A program made the translations under genes and the position numbers. The notes under the pieces were generated by a model, which saw nothing but the letters and a program-made list of their open reading frames with translations, was not told where the DNA came from and did no database searches. A DNA stretch of 64,000 nt, from contig BPKJ01000008.1 of the NCBI GenBank assembly GCA_026005075.1, positions 1 through 64,000 of the forward strand, written 5' to 3'. Shown here piece by piece: positions 27,024 through 36,707 of this stretch (position 1 is the first letter of the stretch; every line of letters starts with the position of its first letter). Origin of the DNA: Lysobacteraceae bacterium (lineage in GTDB: Bacteria > Pseudomonadota > Gammaproteobacteria > Xanthomonadales > Xanthomonadaceae).

Positions 27024-28393
27024 ACCTTCGCACCTGCCGGGCCCTGATCGGCCTGCTTGCCGGTTGCGCGCCCTTGGCCGCAGCCAGCCCGCCGTTCGCG
27101 TGGCAGTGGCCCCTGCAACCGAAGCGCGAGGGCGAGCCGGCCTACCAGGTCGTGCTCGACGAGGAGGTCTATGCCGCGGTCCTCGCCCCGGACCTGGCCG
27201 ACCTCGTGGTCGTGGATGCCGCCGGGGTCGCCATGCCCTCGCGGCTGCTGCGGCCCCCCGCCGAGGTGCCGCCCTCGACCCGGCGCGAGCCGGTGGCCTG
27301 GTTCGTGCTGCCCGAAGGCGAGACGCCGGCGGCCTTCCGGGCACGCCAAGGCAGCTTCGAGAGCCCCGGCGTTCGCCTGCGCTGGCAGGCGACCGAGGCC
27401 GGGTCGGCACCCGCCGCGGGCCTGCTGCTGGACCTCGATGGCGGTTACCGCACGGTCCGCGCGGTGTGGCTCCAGCCTGCCGGCGAGGAGAAGGTCTGGC
27501 GGGCGCGGTTCGAGGTCCTGACTTCCCCCGATCTTGCGCGCTGGTCGCGGGCGGCGGAGCCGGCCGACCTGTTCCGCCTGAGCCACGAGGGCAGGGAACT
27601 CGCGCTGCTGCGGATCGGCCTGCAGCGCGCGCCCGAGCGCTACCTGTGGCTGCGGCCCACGCAGGATTCGGCGCGGGGCGCGGTGGGCGGGGTCGAGGTC
27701 GAGCGCGCCGAGGCGCCGGTCGTGGAGGCCGGGCCGCTGCGCTGGCTGGAGCTCGACCCGCAGCCCGGCGAGGGCGGCTGGCTGTACCGCACGCCGGGAC
27801 CCATGCAGGTGGAAGCCTGGGACCTCGAGGCCGGGCCCGGCAACTGGGTGCTGGATGCCGATCTCGCCAGCCGGTCCGGGCCCGGGGACGACTGGCGGCC
27901 GCGGGCCCGGGAGGCACGCTTTCGCTGGCAAACCGGAGACGAGCATCTCGCCAGCGCGCCGGGACCGCTGGCGCCGACCCGCGACCGCGAATGGCGCCTG
28001 CGGCTCACGCCCCAGCCGGCCGCACCGCCCCGACTGCGCCTCGGCTGGCGCCCGGATCGCCTGCAGTTCCTCGCCCAGGCGGAGGGGCCCTACCGGCTGC
28101 TGGCGGGCTCGGCCCGCGCCCGCCGGCAGGAGGCACCGGTCGAGGGGGTGATCCGCGCCTTGCAGCAGCACCGCGGACTGGACTGGGAACCTCCCCCGGC
28201 GAGCCCCGGGGCGCGCGCGGAGCTGGACGGTCCGGCCGCGTTGCAGCCCCCCGCCGAGCCCGTCGACTGGGCAAGGTGGGTGCTCTGGACCGTGCTGCTG
28301 GCCGCTGCGCTCAGCGTGGCCGGCATCGCGCTACGTCTGTTGCGGCAGGCCGAGGACGGGCCTGGCGCGGGGGGCGACGGCGCCGCGAACTAG
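27020..28393 (+). CDS. DUF3999 exported/membrane-anchored protein
   Basis: 457 aa, ATG overlapping the stop of the DUF2339 gene. A signal peptide (MNLRTCRALIGLLAGCAPLA) is followed by FAWQWPLQP and a beta-rich periplasmic region (AYQVVLDEEVYAAVLAPDLA). Near the C-terminus a single membrane helix (WARWVLWTVLLAAALSVAGI) precedes a short cytoplasmic tail. This matches DUF3999. It probably works with the DUF2339 partner as a membrane complex (inference from coupling). Its TAG stop overlaps the stop of the opposing gene by two bases. Confidence 0.85.
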   Translation: MNLRTCRALIGLLAGCAPLAAASPPFAWQWPLQPKREGEPAYQVVLDEEVYAAVLAPDLADLVVVDAAGVAMPSRLLRPPAEVPPSTRREPVAWFVLPEGETPAAFRARQGSFESPGVRLRWQATEAGSAPAAGLLLDLDGGYRTVRAVWLQPAGEEKVWRARFEVLTSPDLARWSRAAEPADLFRLSHEGRELALLRIGLQRAPERYLWLRPTQDSARGAVGGVEVERAEAPVVEAGPLRWLELDPQPGEGGWLYRTPGPMQVEAWDLEAGPGNWVLDADLASRSGPGDDWRPRAREARFRWQTGDEHLASAPGPLAPTRDREWRLRLTPQPAAPPRLRLGWRPDRLQFLAQAEGPYRLLAGSARARRQEAPVEGVIRALQQHRGLDWEPPPASPGARAELDGPAALQPPAEPVDWARWVLWTVLLAAALSVAGIALRLLRQAEDGPGAGGDGAAN

Positions 28394-31143
28394 GCCTCGG
28401 CGGTGTTCCTGAGCAGGGCCTCGAAGTCCCCGACCGGCATCGGCCGGCCGAAACGGAAGCCCTGCAGCAGGTCGCAGCCTTGGCCGATGAGGTAGCTCGC
28501 CTGGTCCTCGCGCTCCACCCCCTCGGCGAGCACCTGCATGCCAAGGTGCCGGCCCAGCGCGATGATGGTGGTGATGACCGCCTCGTCCTGCCGGGTGTGG
28601 CGGCCGATGCGGGCGACGAAGCGCTGGTCGATCTTGATCACGGCGAACGGCAGCTCGGCGAGGTAGGCCAGCGAGGAGTAGCCGGTGCCGAAGTCGTCCA
28701 GCGCCAGCGAGACGCCGAGGGTCTCGAGCTCGCCCAGCATGCTCCGCGCGAGCTGGAGGTCCTCGAGGAACACCGACTCGGTGATCTCCAGCTCCAGCCG
28801 GTCCGCCGGCGCCCCCTCGGTCCGCAGCATCTCGGCGATGCGGGTCACGAAGTCGGGGGTGCGGAACTGGCGGGCGCTGACGTTGACGGCCAGCCGCAGG
28901 CCTGCCAGCGGCGGCTGCTCCTGCCACTGGCGGAGCAGGGCGCAGGAACGCCGCAGGACCCAGTCGCCAAGGGGCAGGATGAGACCGGTCTCCTCGGCGA
29001 GGGCGATGAACGCGCCGGCCGGCATCACCTCGCCCTGCTCGCGCACCCAGCGCAGCAGCACCTCGGCACCGACGATGCGTCCGTCGCGATCCACCTGCGG
29101 CTGCAGGTACAGGCACATCTCGCCCTTCTCGATGGCGCGCGCCAGGTCGCCCTGCAGAAGGTGGCGCATGCGGGCGCGGGTCTCCATCTCCGGATCGAAG
29201 AAGGCGATGCCGTTGCGGCCCTGCTGCTTGACCGTGTACATGGCAAGGTCGGCGTTCTTGAGCAGCTCCGCGGCCTCCACGGCGATCTCGCCGGGGCCGA
29301 ACAGGGCGATGCCGATGCTGACGCCGACGTGGTGGGTCTGCGCGCCGGCGTGGATCGGCATGTTCAGTCCACGGAGGAGGCGTTCGGCGACGGTGCGCGC
29401 CCCGTCCGCGGCCAGCTCGCGGCTTGCGTAGCGGGGCGGCAGCACGACCAGGAACTCGTCGCCGCCGAGGCGGCCGGCGAGGTCGTCCTCGCGCAGCGCA
29501 CCCACGATGCGCCGCGCCACCTCGGTGAGCACCGCGTCCCCCGCGGTGTGGCCCCAGGCGTCGTTGATGGCCTTGAAGCGGTCGAGGTCCAGGAACAGCG
29601 CACTGCCCCAGCGACGGTCCCGTCGTGCGCGGTGCAGGGCCTTGCCGAGGAGCTCGAGCAGCAGCCTGCGGTTGCCAAGGCCGGTGAGCGGGTCATGGAA
29701 GGCGAGGTGCTCGATCTGCGCCTCGGCCTTACGGCGCCAGCTCAGGTCCTGGAAGATGGCCACGTACCAGCGTGGCCGTCCCTGCGCGTCGTCGACCCGG
29801 GTGATGCTCAGCCACTCGGGGTATTCCTCGCCGTTCTTGCGCCGGTTCCACAGCTCGCCTTTCCAGTGTCCGGGGCCGGTCAGGGCCGCCCACATCTCCC
29901 GGTAGAAGGCCTCGTCCTGCCGTCCCGAGCGCAGCAGCTCGCCCGGCGTGTGGCCCAGGGCCTCCTCGCGCGTGTAGCCGGTGATGGTGGTGAAGGCATC
30001 GTTGACGCGCACGATCCGGCCGTCGAGGTCGCAGATCATGATGGCTTCTTCGACACGGAAGGCCTGCGCGGCGACGGCGAGCTCGTCGGCCAGCGCGCTG
30101 CGCTCGGCAAGCGCGGCGCGCAGCCTTCGTCGCTGGCGCTCCAGCAGCAGGCTCAAGCCCGCCAGCAGGGCGAGGACGAGGGTCGCAAGCGCCAGCGGCA
30201 CGGCCTGCTGGCGCGCCGCTTCCGCCCAGCTCAGCTCCGGCACCCGGAACGGCGGGGTGCGCAGGGTCCGCAGGACCTCCTCGACCGGCTCGTAGTTCTG
30301 CGCCGGCGCAAAGCCGGCGAATTCGCCTTCCGCGAGTTCCGGCGCCCCGCGCAGCGCGAGCAGGGCGAGCGTAAGCCGCTGCCGCCGCGCCTCGCCCACA
30401 TGGCGCAGGGCCGCGACCGGCCATCCCGGATAGAGCGGGGTGCTCACCGCCAGCGGATAGTCGGGGAGGTCCTGCGGGTCGAGCACGCGGAACCGCTCCG
30501 GGCGGATGCGTCCGCTCGCGATCCAGTGCTCGTACTCGCCGGCGCGGACCAGGAGGGCATCGGCCCTGCCCGCGTGCAGGGCCTCGAGCAGGCGGGTTTC
30601 GGGCGGGCCGGTTTCCAGCACCGACAGCGCGCCGACGGGCACCTCCCAGAGGTGAAGCTGGTAGAGCGGCAGGGCAAAGCCGCCGAAGTCGCGGCGGTCG
30701 ACGGTGGCGAGCCTGCGCCCGGCGAGGTCTGGCCAGTCGAGGATGGGGCTCTCGGCCGGCACCAGGACGGTGCCCCCGTAGGCCAGCAGCTCGGCGCCGC
30801 CAGCGCGGCGCACCAGCGTGGCCAGCGGCGTCGAGACGCCCTCGTCGTGGGCCAGCGCCACGTACTGCCCGGGGTGGGTCAGCACGAGGTCCAGCTCGGC
30901 ATCCTCGACGGCCTGGGCGATGCCCTCCTCGTCGAGCAGGTGCGGCTGCAGGGCAAGGTCGGGCAGGCGCGCGGCCAGCGCCGCCACCAGCGGTTGCCAA
31001 CGGGCCTGCTCCTCCTCGAGCGGGCGTTGCTGGAGGATGCCCAGGCGGACGGTGTCGGCCGCGGCCGCCGCAGCGCCCGTCCATGCGGCCGCCGCGGCCA
31101 GCACGAGAAGGATCCATCCCGGCGCCCGCAGCGCGCGGCTCAC
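28390..31143 (-). CDS. GGDEF-EAL c-di-GMP protein with periplasmic PhnD-like sensor and PAS domain
   Basis: 917 aa from GTG 31143, overlapping the stop of the upstream gene (GTGA). The order is: signal/anchor; periplasmic substrate-binding-like domain (residues ~30-290, VRLGILQQRPLEEEQ onward) of the PhnD/SsuA type; membrane helix ~305-325; PAS (IMICDLDGRIVRVNDAF, ITGYTREEALG) plus PAC; GGDEF with intact GGDEF and an upstream RxxD (REDD) inhibitory site five residues before it; EAL with EVLLRW, NVSARQFR and DDFGTGYSS. Both catalytic domains look intact, so the protein could make and degrade c-di-GMP according to a periplasmic ligand. Confidence 0.92.
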   Translation of the reverse strand: MSRALRAPGWILLVLAAAAAWTGAAAAAADTVRLGILQQRPLEEEQARWQPLVAALAARLPDLALQPHLLDEEGIAQAVEDAELDLVLTHPGQYVALAHDEGVSTPLATLVRRAGGAELLAYGGTVLVPAESPILDWPDLAGRRLATVDRRDFGGFALPLYQLHLWEVPVGALSVLETGPPETRLLEALHAGRADALLVRAGEYEHWIASGRIRPERFRVLDPQDLPDYPLAVSTPLYPGWPVAALRHVGEARRQRLTLALLALRGAPELAEGEFAGFAPAQNYEPVEEVLRTLRTPPFRVPELSWAEAARQQAVPLALATLVLALLAGLSLLLERQRRRLRAALAERSALADELAVAAQAFRVEEAIMICDLDGRIVRVNDAFTTITGYTREEALGHTPGELLRSGRQDEAFYREMWAALTGPGHWKGELWNRRKNGEEYPEWLSITRVDDAQGRPRWYVAIFQDLSWRRKAEAQIEHLAFHDPLTGLGNRRLLLELLGKALHRARRDRRWGSALFLDLDRFKAINDAWGHTAGDAVLTEVARRIVGALREDDLAGRLGGDEFLVVLPPRYASRELAADGARTVAERLLRGLNMPIHAGAQTHHVGVSIGIALFGPGEIAVEAAELLKNADLAMYTVKQQGRNGIAFFDPEMETRARMRHLLQGDLARAIEKGEMCLYLQPQVDRDGRIVGAEVLLRWVREQGEVMPAGAFIALAEETGLILPLGDWVLRRSCALLRQWQEQPPLAGLRLAVNVSARQFRTPDFVTRIAEMLRTEGAPADRLELEITESVFLEDLQLARSMLGELETLGVSLALDDFGTGYSSLAYLAELPFAVIKIDQRFVARIGRHTRQDEAVITTIIALGRHLGMQVLAEGVEREDQASYLIGQGCDLLQGFRFGRPMPVGDFEALLRNTAEA

Positions 31144-32195
31144 GCGGGGTCCTCCGGCGGCAGGAAGTCCGCCGTGCTCAGGTCCTCGGTCGGGACAGGC
31201 GCAGCGAGCAAGCCGTTCTCGGCAAGGAACGCGGCGAGGCCGCGGGCCGCGTCGGGCAGGCGTGCGGCGTTTCCGCCCAGCCAGACGCGGTTGTCGCGCC
31301 AGCCGGTCAGACGCAGGCCGGCGAAGGCGCGCATCACCTCGGCCGGTGACAGCCCCAGCCACGGCGCCATCCGGTAGGCACTGTCGGCGGGCAGCCACTT
31401 GAGGTGGCGCTGGGCGAGGAACACGCTCCGCACCAGCGCCTCGATGTGCCGCGATGCGCGGTCCAGTGCGTGTTCCTGCACCGCCAGCACGTCGGCGATC
31501 GGGCGGTCCGGCGGCAGCTGGCGGCTGTCGAACACGCGGACCGCGCCGGCATCCAGCAGCCGGGAGGCGATGGGCTCGTAGGTGACCAGGAGATCGACCT
31601 CGCCCGCCTTCCATGCCGCCTCGTGTCCGTCGGCCGCGACCGCCACCAGATGCACCCGGTCCCGGGCCAGCCCGACGTGCCGCATCCAGCTTGTGGCCAT
31701 CAGCGCCCCGACCGCGCCGTCCTCGCGGCCGAGGCGCGCGCCCGGCCAGCGCGCGGGGTCGGCAAAGTCCGGGCGTGCCAGCAGCATGTCCGCACCGCGC
31801 GAGAGGTCGAGCAGCGCCACCGCGCGAAGTCGCAGACCCCCGGCGCGCGCGCGCAGCAGCTCGTCGAGGGTCAGCGCCGCGGCTGCGGCGCGGCCTTCGC
31901 GCAGCGCGGCAAGGCTCTCGCTGGCCGAACCCGTTCTCAGCGCCGCGATCCCTACGCGGCGCCACGCACCAAGGCGGTCGGCCAGGTGCAGCGGTGCGTA
32001 GCCGGGCCAGGGCAGAAAGGCGACGGTGAGGGGCGTTTCGCTGGCGCAGGCGCCCAACAGCGGCAGGCCGGCGAGTAGTGCAAGCCCCGCACCGCCGGCC
32101 AGAAAGCGCCGCCGCCCCTCCCGCTCACGGGCCGAAGACGCCGCGAGGGCGGCTGCCGCGCGCACAGGCTGGGGCTGGGTGTCCGGCTCGCTCAT
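31140..32195 (-). CDS. NMT1/SsuA-like substrate-binding protein
   Basis: 351 aa. The N-terminus has a short cytoplasmic lead, then RRRFLAGGAGLALLAGLPLL and GACASETPLTVAFLPWPGYA, which looks like a twin-arginine-like or lipoprotein signal (LLGAC). The mature part follows ABC-type nitrate/sulfonate/taurine periplasmic binding proteins: PWPGYAPLHLADRLG, AALREGRAAAAALTLDELLR, WKAGEVDLLVTYEPIASRLL. No permease or ATPase gene is nearby. The gene instead overlaps the GGDEF-EAL gene, so it probably delivers a ligand signal to that sensor rather than feeding a transporter. Confidence 0.85.
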   Translation of the reverse strand: MSEPDTQPQPVRAAAALAASSAREREGRRRFLAGGAGLALLAGLPLLGACASETPLTVAFLPWPGYAPLHLADRLGAWRRVGIAALRTGSASESLAALREGRAAAAALTLDELLRARAGGLRLRAVALLDLSRGADMLLARPDFADPARWPGARLGREDGAVGALMATSWMRHVGLARDRVHLVAVAADGHEAAWKAGEVDLLVTYEPIASRLLDAGAVRVFDSRQLPPDRPIADVLAVQEHALDRASRHIEALVRSVFLAQRHLKWLPADSAYRMAPWLGLSPAEVMRAFAGLRLTGWRDNRVWLGGNAARLPDAARGLAAFLAENGLLAAPVPTEDLSTADFLPPEDPA

Positions 32196-32319
32196 GCGGG
32201 CCAGTATAGGTACAGGGCGGAGCGCTGCCGAGCGGTCCTCAACCGGCCTCCGTGGCGTCGAGGTGGCGGGTGACCCGCCGCGCACCCTCGCGTCCCGCCG
32301 CGGCGATCCGGGCCCGGAA

Positions 32320-32352
32320 CGGAAAACGCCGGCGCGGGGCCGGCGTTTTCCG
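32320..32352 (-). terminator. terminator of the M2 peptidase gene
   Basis: A long perfect palindrome with arms cggaaaacgccggc and gccggcgttttccg lies about 20 bp after the peptidase stop. The A/T-rich ends give a short T-run on either strand. Confidence 0.75.
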
Positions 32353-32373
32353 TGGCGGATCGGGCTTGGGTAC

Positions 32374-34296
32374 TCAGAAGCCGCAGTCCTGCCCCTGGTT
32401 CTGCTTCTCCAGCCAGTCCTTGAGCGGGGCGAAGTACTCCAGCACCGCCGAGGCATCCATCTGCTCGGTGCCGGTCAGCTCCTTGAGCGTCTTCTGCCAC
32501 GGCTGGCTCTGGCCCTTCTGCAGCATGGCCCAGAAGCGCGCCCCGGCTTCCTTGTTGTCGGCGAAGGTGCAGGTGTGCAGCGGTCCCTGGTGCCCGGCGG
32601 CCTCGCACAGCGCCTTGTAGAACTGGAACTGCAGGATGTGCGAGAGGAAGTAGCGGGTGTAGGGGGTGTTGCCGGGGACGTGGTACTTCGCGCCCGGGTC
32701 GAAGAATTCCTCGCCGCGCGGCTGGACCGGTGCCACACCCTGGTAGCGGGCCTTCAGTTCCCACCACGCGCGGTTGTAGTCCTCAGGCTTGATCGAGCCG
32801 TCGAACACGCCCCAGCGCCAGCGGTCGATCATCAGACCGAACGGCAGGAAGGCGACCTTGGCCAGCGCCATCCGCATCTGCGCGTTGATGGTGGCCTCCT
32901 CGCTCACCGCGGTGTCCTGGATCAGACCCACCGACTTGAGGTACTCCGGGGTCATCGCCAGCACGATGGTGTCGCCGATGGCCTCGTGGAAGCCGTCGTG
33001 GGCGCCGCTCTGGAACAGCACCGGCTGATCCTTGTAGGCGAGGTAGTAGTAGATGTGCCCGAGCTCGTGGTAGATCGTGGTCAGCTCGTCCTCGTTGGGC
33101 TTGATGCACATCTTGATGCGCACGTCGGAGGCGTCGGCATTCATCTGCCAGGCGCTGGCATGGCACACCACATCGCGGTCGCGCGGCTTGATCAGCTGCG
33201 ACTTCGCGTAGAAGGACTCGGGAAGGGCGGGCATGCCAAGTCCGGTGTAGAAGCCCTCGGCCAGCCGCGTCATCTGGGTGGCGATGTCGAAGTCGGCGGC
33301 GATGCCTTCCTCGACGAGGCGGGCGCTCTCCGGATTCTTCAGCTTGGCCACGCGGTCGGCGAACAGCTTGGCCCGCTGCGCCTCGAGGCTCTTGCTGATG
33401 TCGAGGTCACCCGCGCCGGGGTAGGGCTGCAGGAAATCCCACAGGTTGCTCCAGTCCTGCTGCCAGAGATTGCCCATGAGGTGGGCGGGCAGGTACTTGC
33501 CGTCGACGCTGCCGCGCTCGCCGTACTTCTGCTGCAGCCGGGTGCGGGCGTAGCAGTGGAGCTGGTCGTACAGCGGCTTGACCTGGCCCCAGAGGCGGTC
33601 GGTCTCGGCCTTGAAGGCATCGGGGTCCATGTCGTAGCCGGAACGCCACATGTGGCCGGCGTCCTTGTAGCCCATCTCGCGCGCGCCCTCGTTGACCAGC
33701 TCGACGAAGCGCTGGTAGTCGCCGCGCATCGGGATGGAGATGGTGTGCCAGCCCTGCCAGGCTTCGAGCTGGGCGTCGTAGTCGCGGCTCTTGGCGAGAA
33801 CCTCGGACAGCTCGCCGATCTGCCGGCAGACCTTCTCCTCGCCTTCGCCGGTGCAGTAGGTGCCCGCGCCGTACATCTGGTCCATGCGGGTCGCGATCTC
33901 GGTCAGCTCCTTGAGCCGCGCCGGGTCGCGCGGGGCCGGCATCGAGGTGCCGAGCTTGAGCAGCGCAATGGCGCGTGCCGTCTCCTCGCTCATCGGCTGG
34001 CCGTCGTATTGCCTGGCCTGCTCGACGAACTCGTTGAGCTGGGCGAGCTGGCGCGCGCTGTAGTCGGAGGCGACGCGTGCGGTGTCGTCGTTGATGAAGG
34101 TCTGCGCGAGCCAGCTCGAGGACGTCGACAGCGGCATCTGCTCGGCCATGGTCCGGTTGACCCGGGCGATGAAGGCATCCGCGCTTTCCTGCGGCGTCTG
34201 GCGGGTGTCGGCGGGGGGCGGCGGCGCGCTGCAGCCGGCAAGCAGGGTCAGGGAGGCCAGGATCGACAGGGCGAGCGGGGTTGGGCGCAGTTTCAC
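32374..34296 (-). CDS. M2 family (ACE-like) dipeptidyl carboxypeptidase lipoprotein
   Basis: 640 aa from GTG 34296 preceded by cggaga. MKLRPTPLALSILASLTLLA followed by GCSAPPPP is a lipoprotein signal, so it is likely outer-membrane anchored in the periplasm. The zinc motif is in TIYHELGHIYYYLAY, and DGFHEAIGD supplies the third zinc ligand, as in angiotensin-converting enzyme. YDMDPDAFKAETDRLWGQVK and PAHLMGNLWQQDW are further M2 blocks. It cleaves dipeptides from peptide C-termini. Xanthomonadales commonly carry such genes. Confidence 0.94.
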   Translation of the reverse strand: MKLRPTPLALSILASLTLLAGCSAPPPPADTRQTPQESADAFIARVNRTMAEQMPLSTSSSWLAQTFINDDTARVASDYSARQLAQLNEFVEQARQYDGQPMSEETARAIALLKLGTSMPAPRDPARLKELTEIATRMDQMYGAGTYCTGEGEEKVCRQIGELSEVLAKSRDYDAQLEAWQGWHTISIPMRGDYQRFVELVNEGAREMGYKDAGHMWRSGYDMDPDAFKAETDRLWGQVKPLYDQLHCYARTRLQQKYGERGSVDGKYLPAHLMGNLWQQDWSNLWDFLQPYPGAGDLDISKSLEAQRAKLFADRVAKLKNPESARLVEEGIAADFDIATQMTRLAEGFYTGLGMPALPESFYAKSQLIKPRDRDVVCHASAWQMNADASDVRIKMCIKPNEDELTTIYHELGHIYYYLAYKDQPVLFQSGAHDGFHEAIGDTIVLAMTPEYLKSVGLIQDTAVSEEATINAQMRMALAKVAFLPFGLMIDRWRWGVFDGSIKPEDYNRAWWELKARYQGVAPVQPRGEEFFDPGAKYHVPGNTPYTRYFLSHILQFQFYKALCEAAGHQGPLHTCTFADNKEAGARFWAMLQKGQSQPWQKTLKELTGTEQMDASAVLEYFAPLKDWLEKQNQGQDCGF

Positions 34297-34481
34297 GGTT
34301 GCAGTCTCCGAGGTGGAACGGGCCGCCCGGGGGCGGAGAGGGCGCAGGCTAGACCTCCCGGTCGGGCGCTGCAAGGGGGCGAGGTCAGCCAGGGCCCACC
34401 CTACGCGCGCGTACAGATGCCAGCCGCGATCGACGCGTGCACAATCGCCGCCGGTTTTGGCCCGAGAACCTGGAAATCGAC

Positions 34482-34994
34482 ATGCAAGCGGCGAGTTTCA
34501 CCCGCGAGGACCTCGAAGCCTCGGCAGACGGTCGTCTGTTCGGGCCGGACAGCGGTCGGCTGCCGGCCTTTCCGATGCTGATGTTCGACCGCATCACGCG
34601 CATCTTCCGCGGCGACGAGACCGGCTCGACCGGCGGCGTCGAGGCCGAGCTCGACGTCCGCCCGGACCTGTGGTTCTTCGGTTGCCACTTCCGCGGCGAT
34701 CCGGTCATGCCGGGCTGCCTTGGGCTGGATGCGATGTGGCAGCTGGTCGGCTTCTACCTCACCTGGCTCGGGCTGCCAGGCCGCGGGCGGGCGCTCGGCG
34801 TGGGCGAGGTCAGGTTCACCGGACAGGTGCTGCCGACCGCGAAGCTGGTGCAGTACGTGGTGAAGATCCGGCGGGTGATCCGGCGCCGGCTGATCATGGC
34901 CATCGGCGACGCCAGCATGAGCGTGGACGGTCGCGCCATCTACGAGGCCCGCGACCTGCGCGTCGGCCTGTTCACCGACACCTCGGGATTCTGA
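34482..34994 (+). CDS. fabA: 3-hydroxydecanoyl-ACP dehydratase/isomerase FabA
   Basis: 170 aa. The hot-dog fold catalytic His69 ([15 protein letters not shown]) and Asp83 ([10 protein letters not shown]) are both present. It introduces the cis double bond at C10 of fatty acid synthesis. It starts at ATG 34482 and lies 3 bp upstream of fabB, the standard fabAB operon for unsaturated fatty acids. Confidence 0.97.
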   Translation: MQAASFTREDLEASADGRLFGPDSGRLPAFPMLMFDRITRIFRGDETGSTGGVEAELDVRPDLWFFGCHFRGDPVMPGCLGLDAMWQLVGFYLTWLGLPGRGRALGVGEVRFTGQVLPTAKLVQYVVKIRRVIRRRLIMAIGDASMSVDGRAIYEARDLRVGLFTDTSGF

Positions 34995-34997
34995 GCG

Positions 34998-36206
34998 ATG
35001 CGCAGGGTGGTGATCACCGGCGTCGGCGTGGTCTCCTGCCTCGGCAACACCGAGCAGGAGGTCGTCGCGCACCTTCGCGAGGGGCGCTCCGGCATCCGTG
35101 CCTGCGCGGAGTTCGTCGAGGCGGGGCTGCGCAGCCAGGTGGCGGGGCTGCCGGAGGTGGACCTTGCCGCGCGCATCGACCGCCGCCAGCTGCGCTTCAT
35201 GGGAGACGCCGCGGCCTGGGCGCAGGTGGCGCTCGCCGATGCCATCGCGGCATCGGGTCTTGCGCCGGAGCAGGTCTCGCATCCGCGTACCGGGCTGATC
35301 ATGGGCTCGGGCGGGGGCTCGCCGCGCCACCAGGTCGAGGCGGCGGACACCCTGCGCAGCAAGGGGGTGCGCAGGGTCGGGCCGTACCAGGTCACCCGTA
35401 CCATGAGCTCCACGGTATCGGCCTGCCTTGCCACCCATTTCGGCATCCTCGGCCAGAACTATTCCATCGCCTCGGCCTGCGCGACCTCGGCGCACTGCAT
35501 CGGCGCGGCATGGCAGCAGATCCGCTGGGGCGAGCAGGACGTGATGTTCGCCGGCGGCGGCGAGGAGTGCAGCTGGGCCATGGCGATGCCCTTCGATGCC
35601 ATGGGTGCCCTGTCCACCGCCCGCAACGCCGCGCCCGAACAGGCCTCGCGGCCCTTCGACGCCGACCGCGACGGCTTCGTCATCGCCGGCGGCGCCGGGG
35701 CGGTGGTGCTGGAGAGCCTCGACCATGCCCGCGCCCGCGGCGCGCCGATCCTGGCCGAGATCGTCGGCTATGGCGCGACCTCGGACGGGGCGGACATGGT
35801 CGCCCCGTCGGGGCGCGGCGCGGTGGCCTGCATGCGCACGGCGCTGGCCGGGGTGGAAGGCGGGGTGGACTATGTCAATGCGCACGGCACCTCGACGCCG
35901 CTGGGGGATCGCGTCGAGCTCGCCGCGTTGCGCGAGGTGTTCGGCAGCGAGGTGCCGCCGTTCTCCTCCACCAAGTCGCTCTCCGGGCACGCGCTCGGGG
36001 CGGCTGGCGTGCACGAGCTGATCTTCAGCCTGTACATGCTGCGCCACGGCTTCATCGCCGGCTCGATCAACGTGGAGCGGCCCGACGAGGCGGTCGAGGG
36101 CCTGCCGCTGGTGACGCGGTCGCGGGAGGCGAGGCTGCGCACGGTGCTGTCCAACAGCTTCGGCTTTGGCGGCACCAATGCCTGTCTGGTGCTGCGCGCG
36201 GCCTGA
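34998..36206 (+). CDS. fabB: 3-oxoacyl-ACP synthase I FabB
   Basis: 402 aa condensing enzyme. The nucleophile is Cys161 ([12 protein letters not shown]) and the catalytic histidines are His296 ([11 protein letters not shown]) and His331 (SGHALGAAG), with Lys326 in TKSLSGH. It extends the cis-3-decenoyl-ACP made by Fab[13 protein letters not shown] closes the family pattern. Confidence 0.97.
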   Translation: MRRVVITGVGVVSCLGNTEQEVVAHLREGRSGIRACAEFVEAGLRSQVAGLPEVDLAARIDRRQLRFMGDAAAWAQVALADAIAASGLAPEQVSHPRTGLIMGSGGGSPRHQVEAADTLRSKGVRRVGPYQVTRTMSSTVSACLATHFGILGQNYSIASACATSAHCIGAAWQQIRWGEQDVMFAGGGEECSWAMAMPFDAMGALSTARNAAPEQASRPFDADRDGFVIAGGAGAVVLESLDHARARGAPILAEIVGYGATSDGADMVAPSGRGAVACMRTALAGVEGGVDYVNAHGTSTPLGDRVELAALREVFGSEVPPFSSTKSLSGHALGAAGVHELIFSLYMLRHGFIAGSINVERPDEAVEGLPLVTRSREARLRTVLSNSFGFGGTNACLVLRAA

Positions 36207-36218
36207 GCGGCGCCGGTC

Positions 36219-36707
36219 TCAGGCCTGCGCGGGCAGCCGTCCACGCTCGACCAGAAAGGCGCGGGCGTCCTCCGCGTCGTGCTCGAACCACGCCTGCGCC
36301 GAGCCAAGGCGAAACGTGTAGCCCCATGCGTCCATGTCCTGCATGAGGCGAGCGCGGCCGACGCCGGGCAGGCGGTCGGCGAGCAGGATCTGCAGGTAGC
36401 AGGTGGCGTCCTCCTCGATCACCGAGTCGGTGGCATCGGTATGGACGAGAGCGCGCCGCTCCGGCGGCAGGACGATCAGGTGGCAGGCCTCGTGCAGCAG
36501 GGAGTGCACGGGCGTGTCCGCACGGGCGTAGACACGGTGGCCGATGACGCCGGCCTCGTCATCGCCCCAGTAGCTGCCGGGGATCGGTGCACCCGGCTCG
36601 ACCTCGACCAGCTCCAGCCCGTACTCGGCGAGCAGGGCCCGGGCCGCCTCGAGGTCGATGTCGGCAAGACGCAGGACCTCGGGGACGGGCGGCTCCGATG
36701 CCGCCAT
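36219..36707 (-). CDS. putative zinc metallopeptidase, ImmA/IrrE-like
   Basis: 162 aa. HEACH at residues 72-76 (VHSLLHEACHLIVLPPERR) is an HExxH zinc site, and EEDATCYLQILLADRLPGVG (98-117) resembles the downstream E-x-A-x-x-F/L helix that gives the third ligand in ImmA/IrrE peptidases. No signal peptide, so cytoplasmic. It starts at 36707, overlapping the stop of the upstream gene by one base, so the two are translationally coupled. Family assignment is by motif only; it could also be an unrelated zincin. Confidence 0.6.
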   Translation of the reverse strand: MAASEPPVPEVLRLADIDLEAARALLAEYGLELVEVEPGAPIPGSYWGDDEAGVIGHRVYARADTPVHSLLHEACHLIVLPPERRALVHTDATDSVIEEDATCYLQILLADRLPGVGRARLMQDMDAWGYTFRLGSAQAWFEHDAEDARAFLVERGRLPAQA

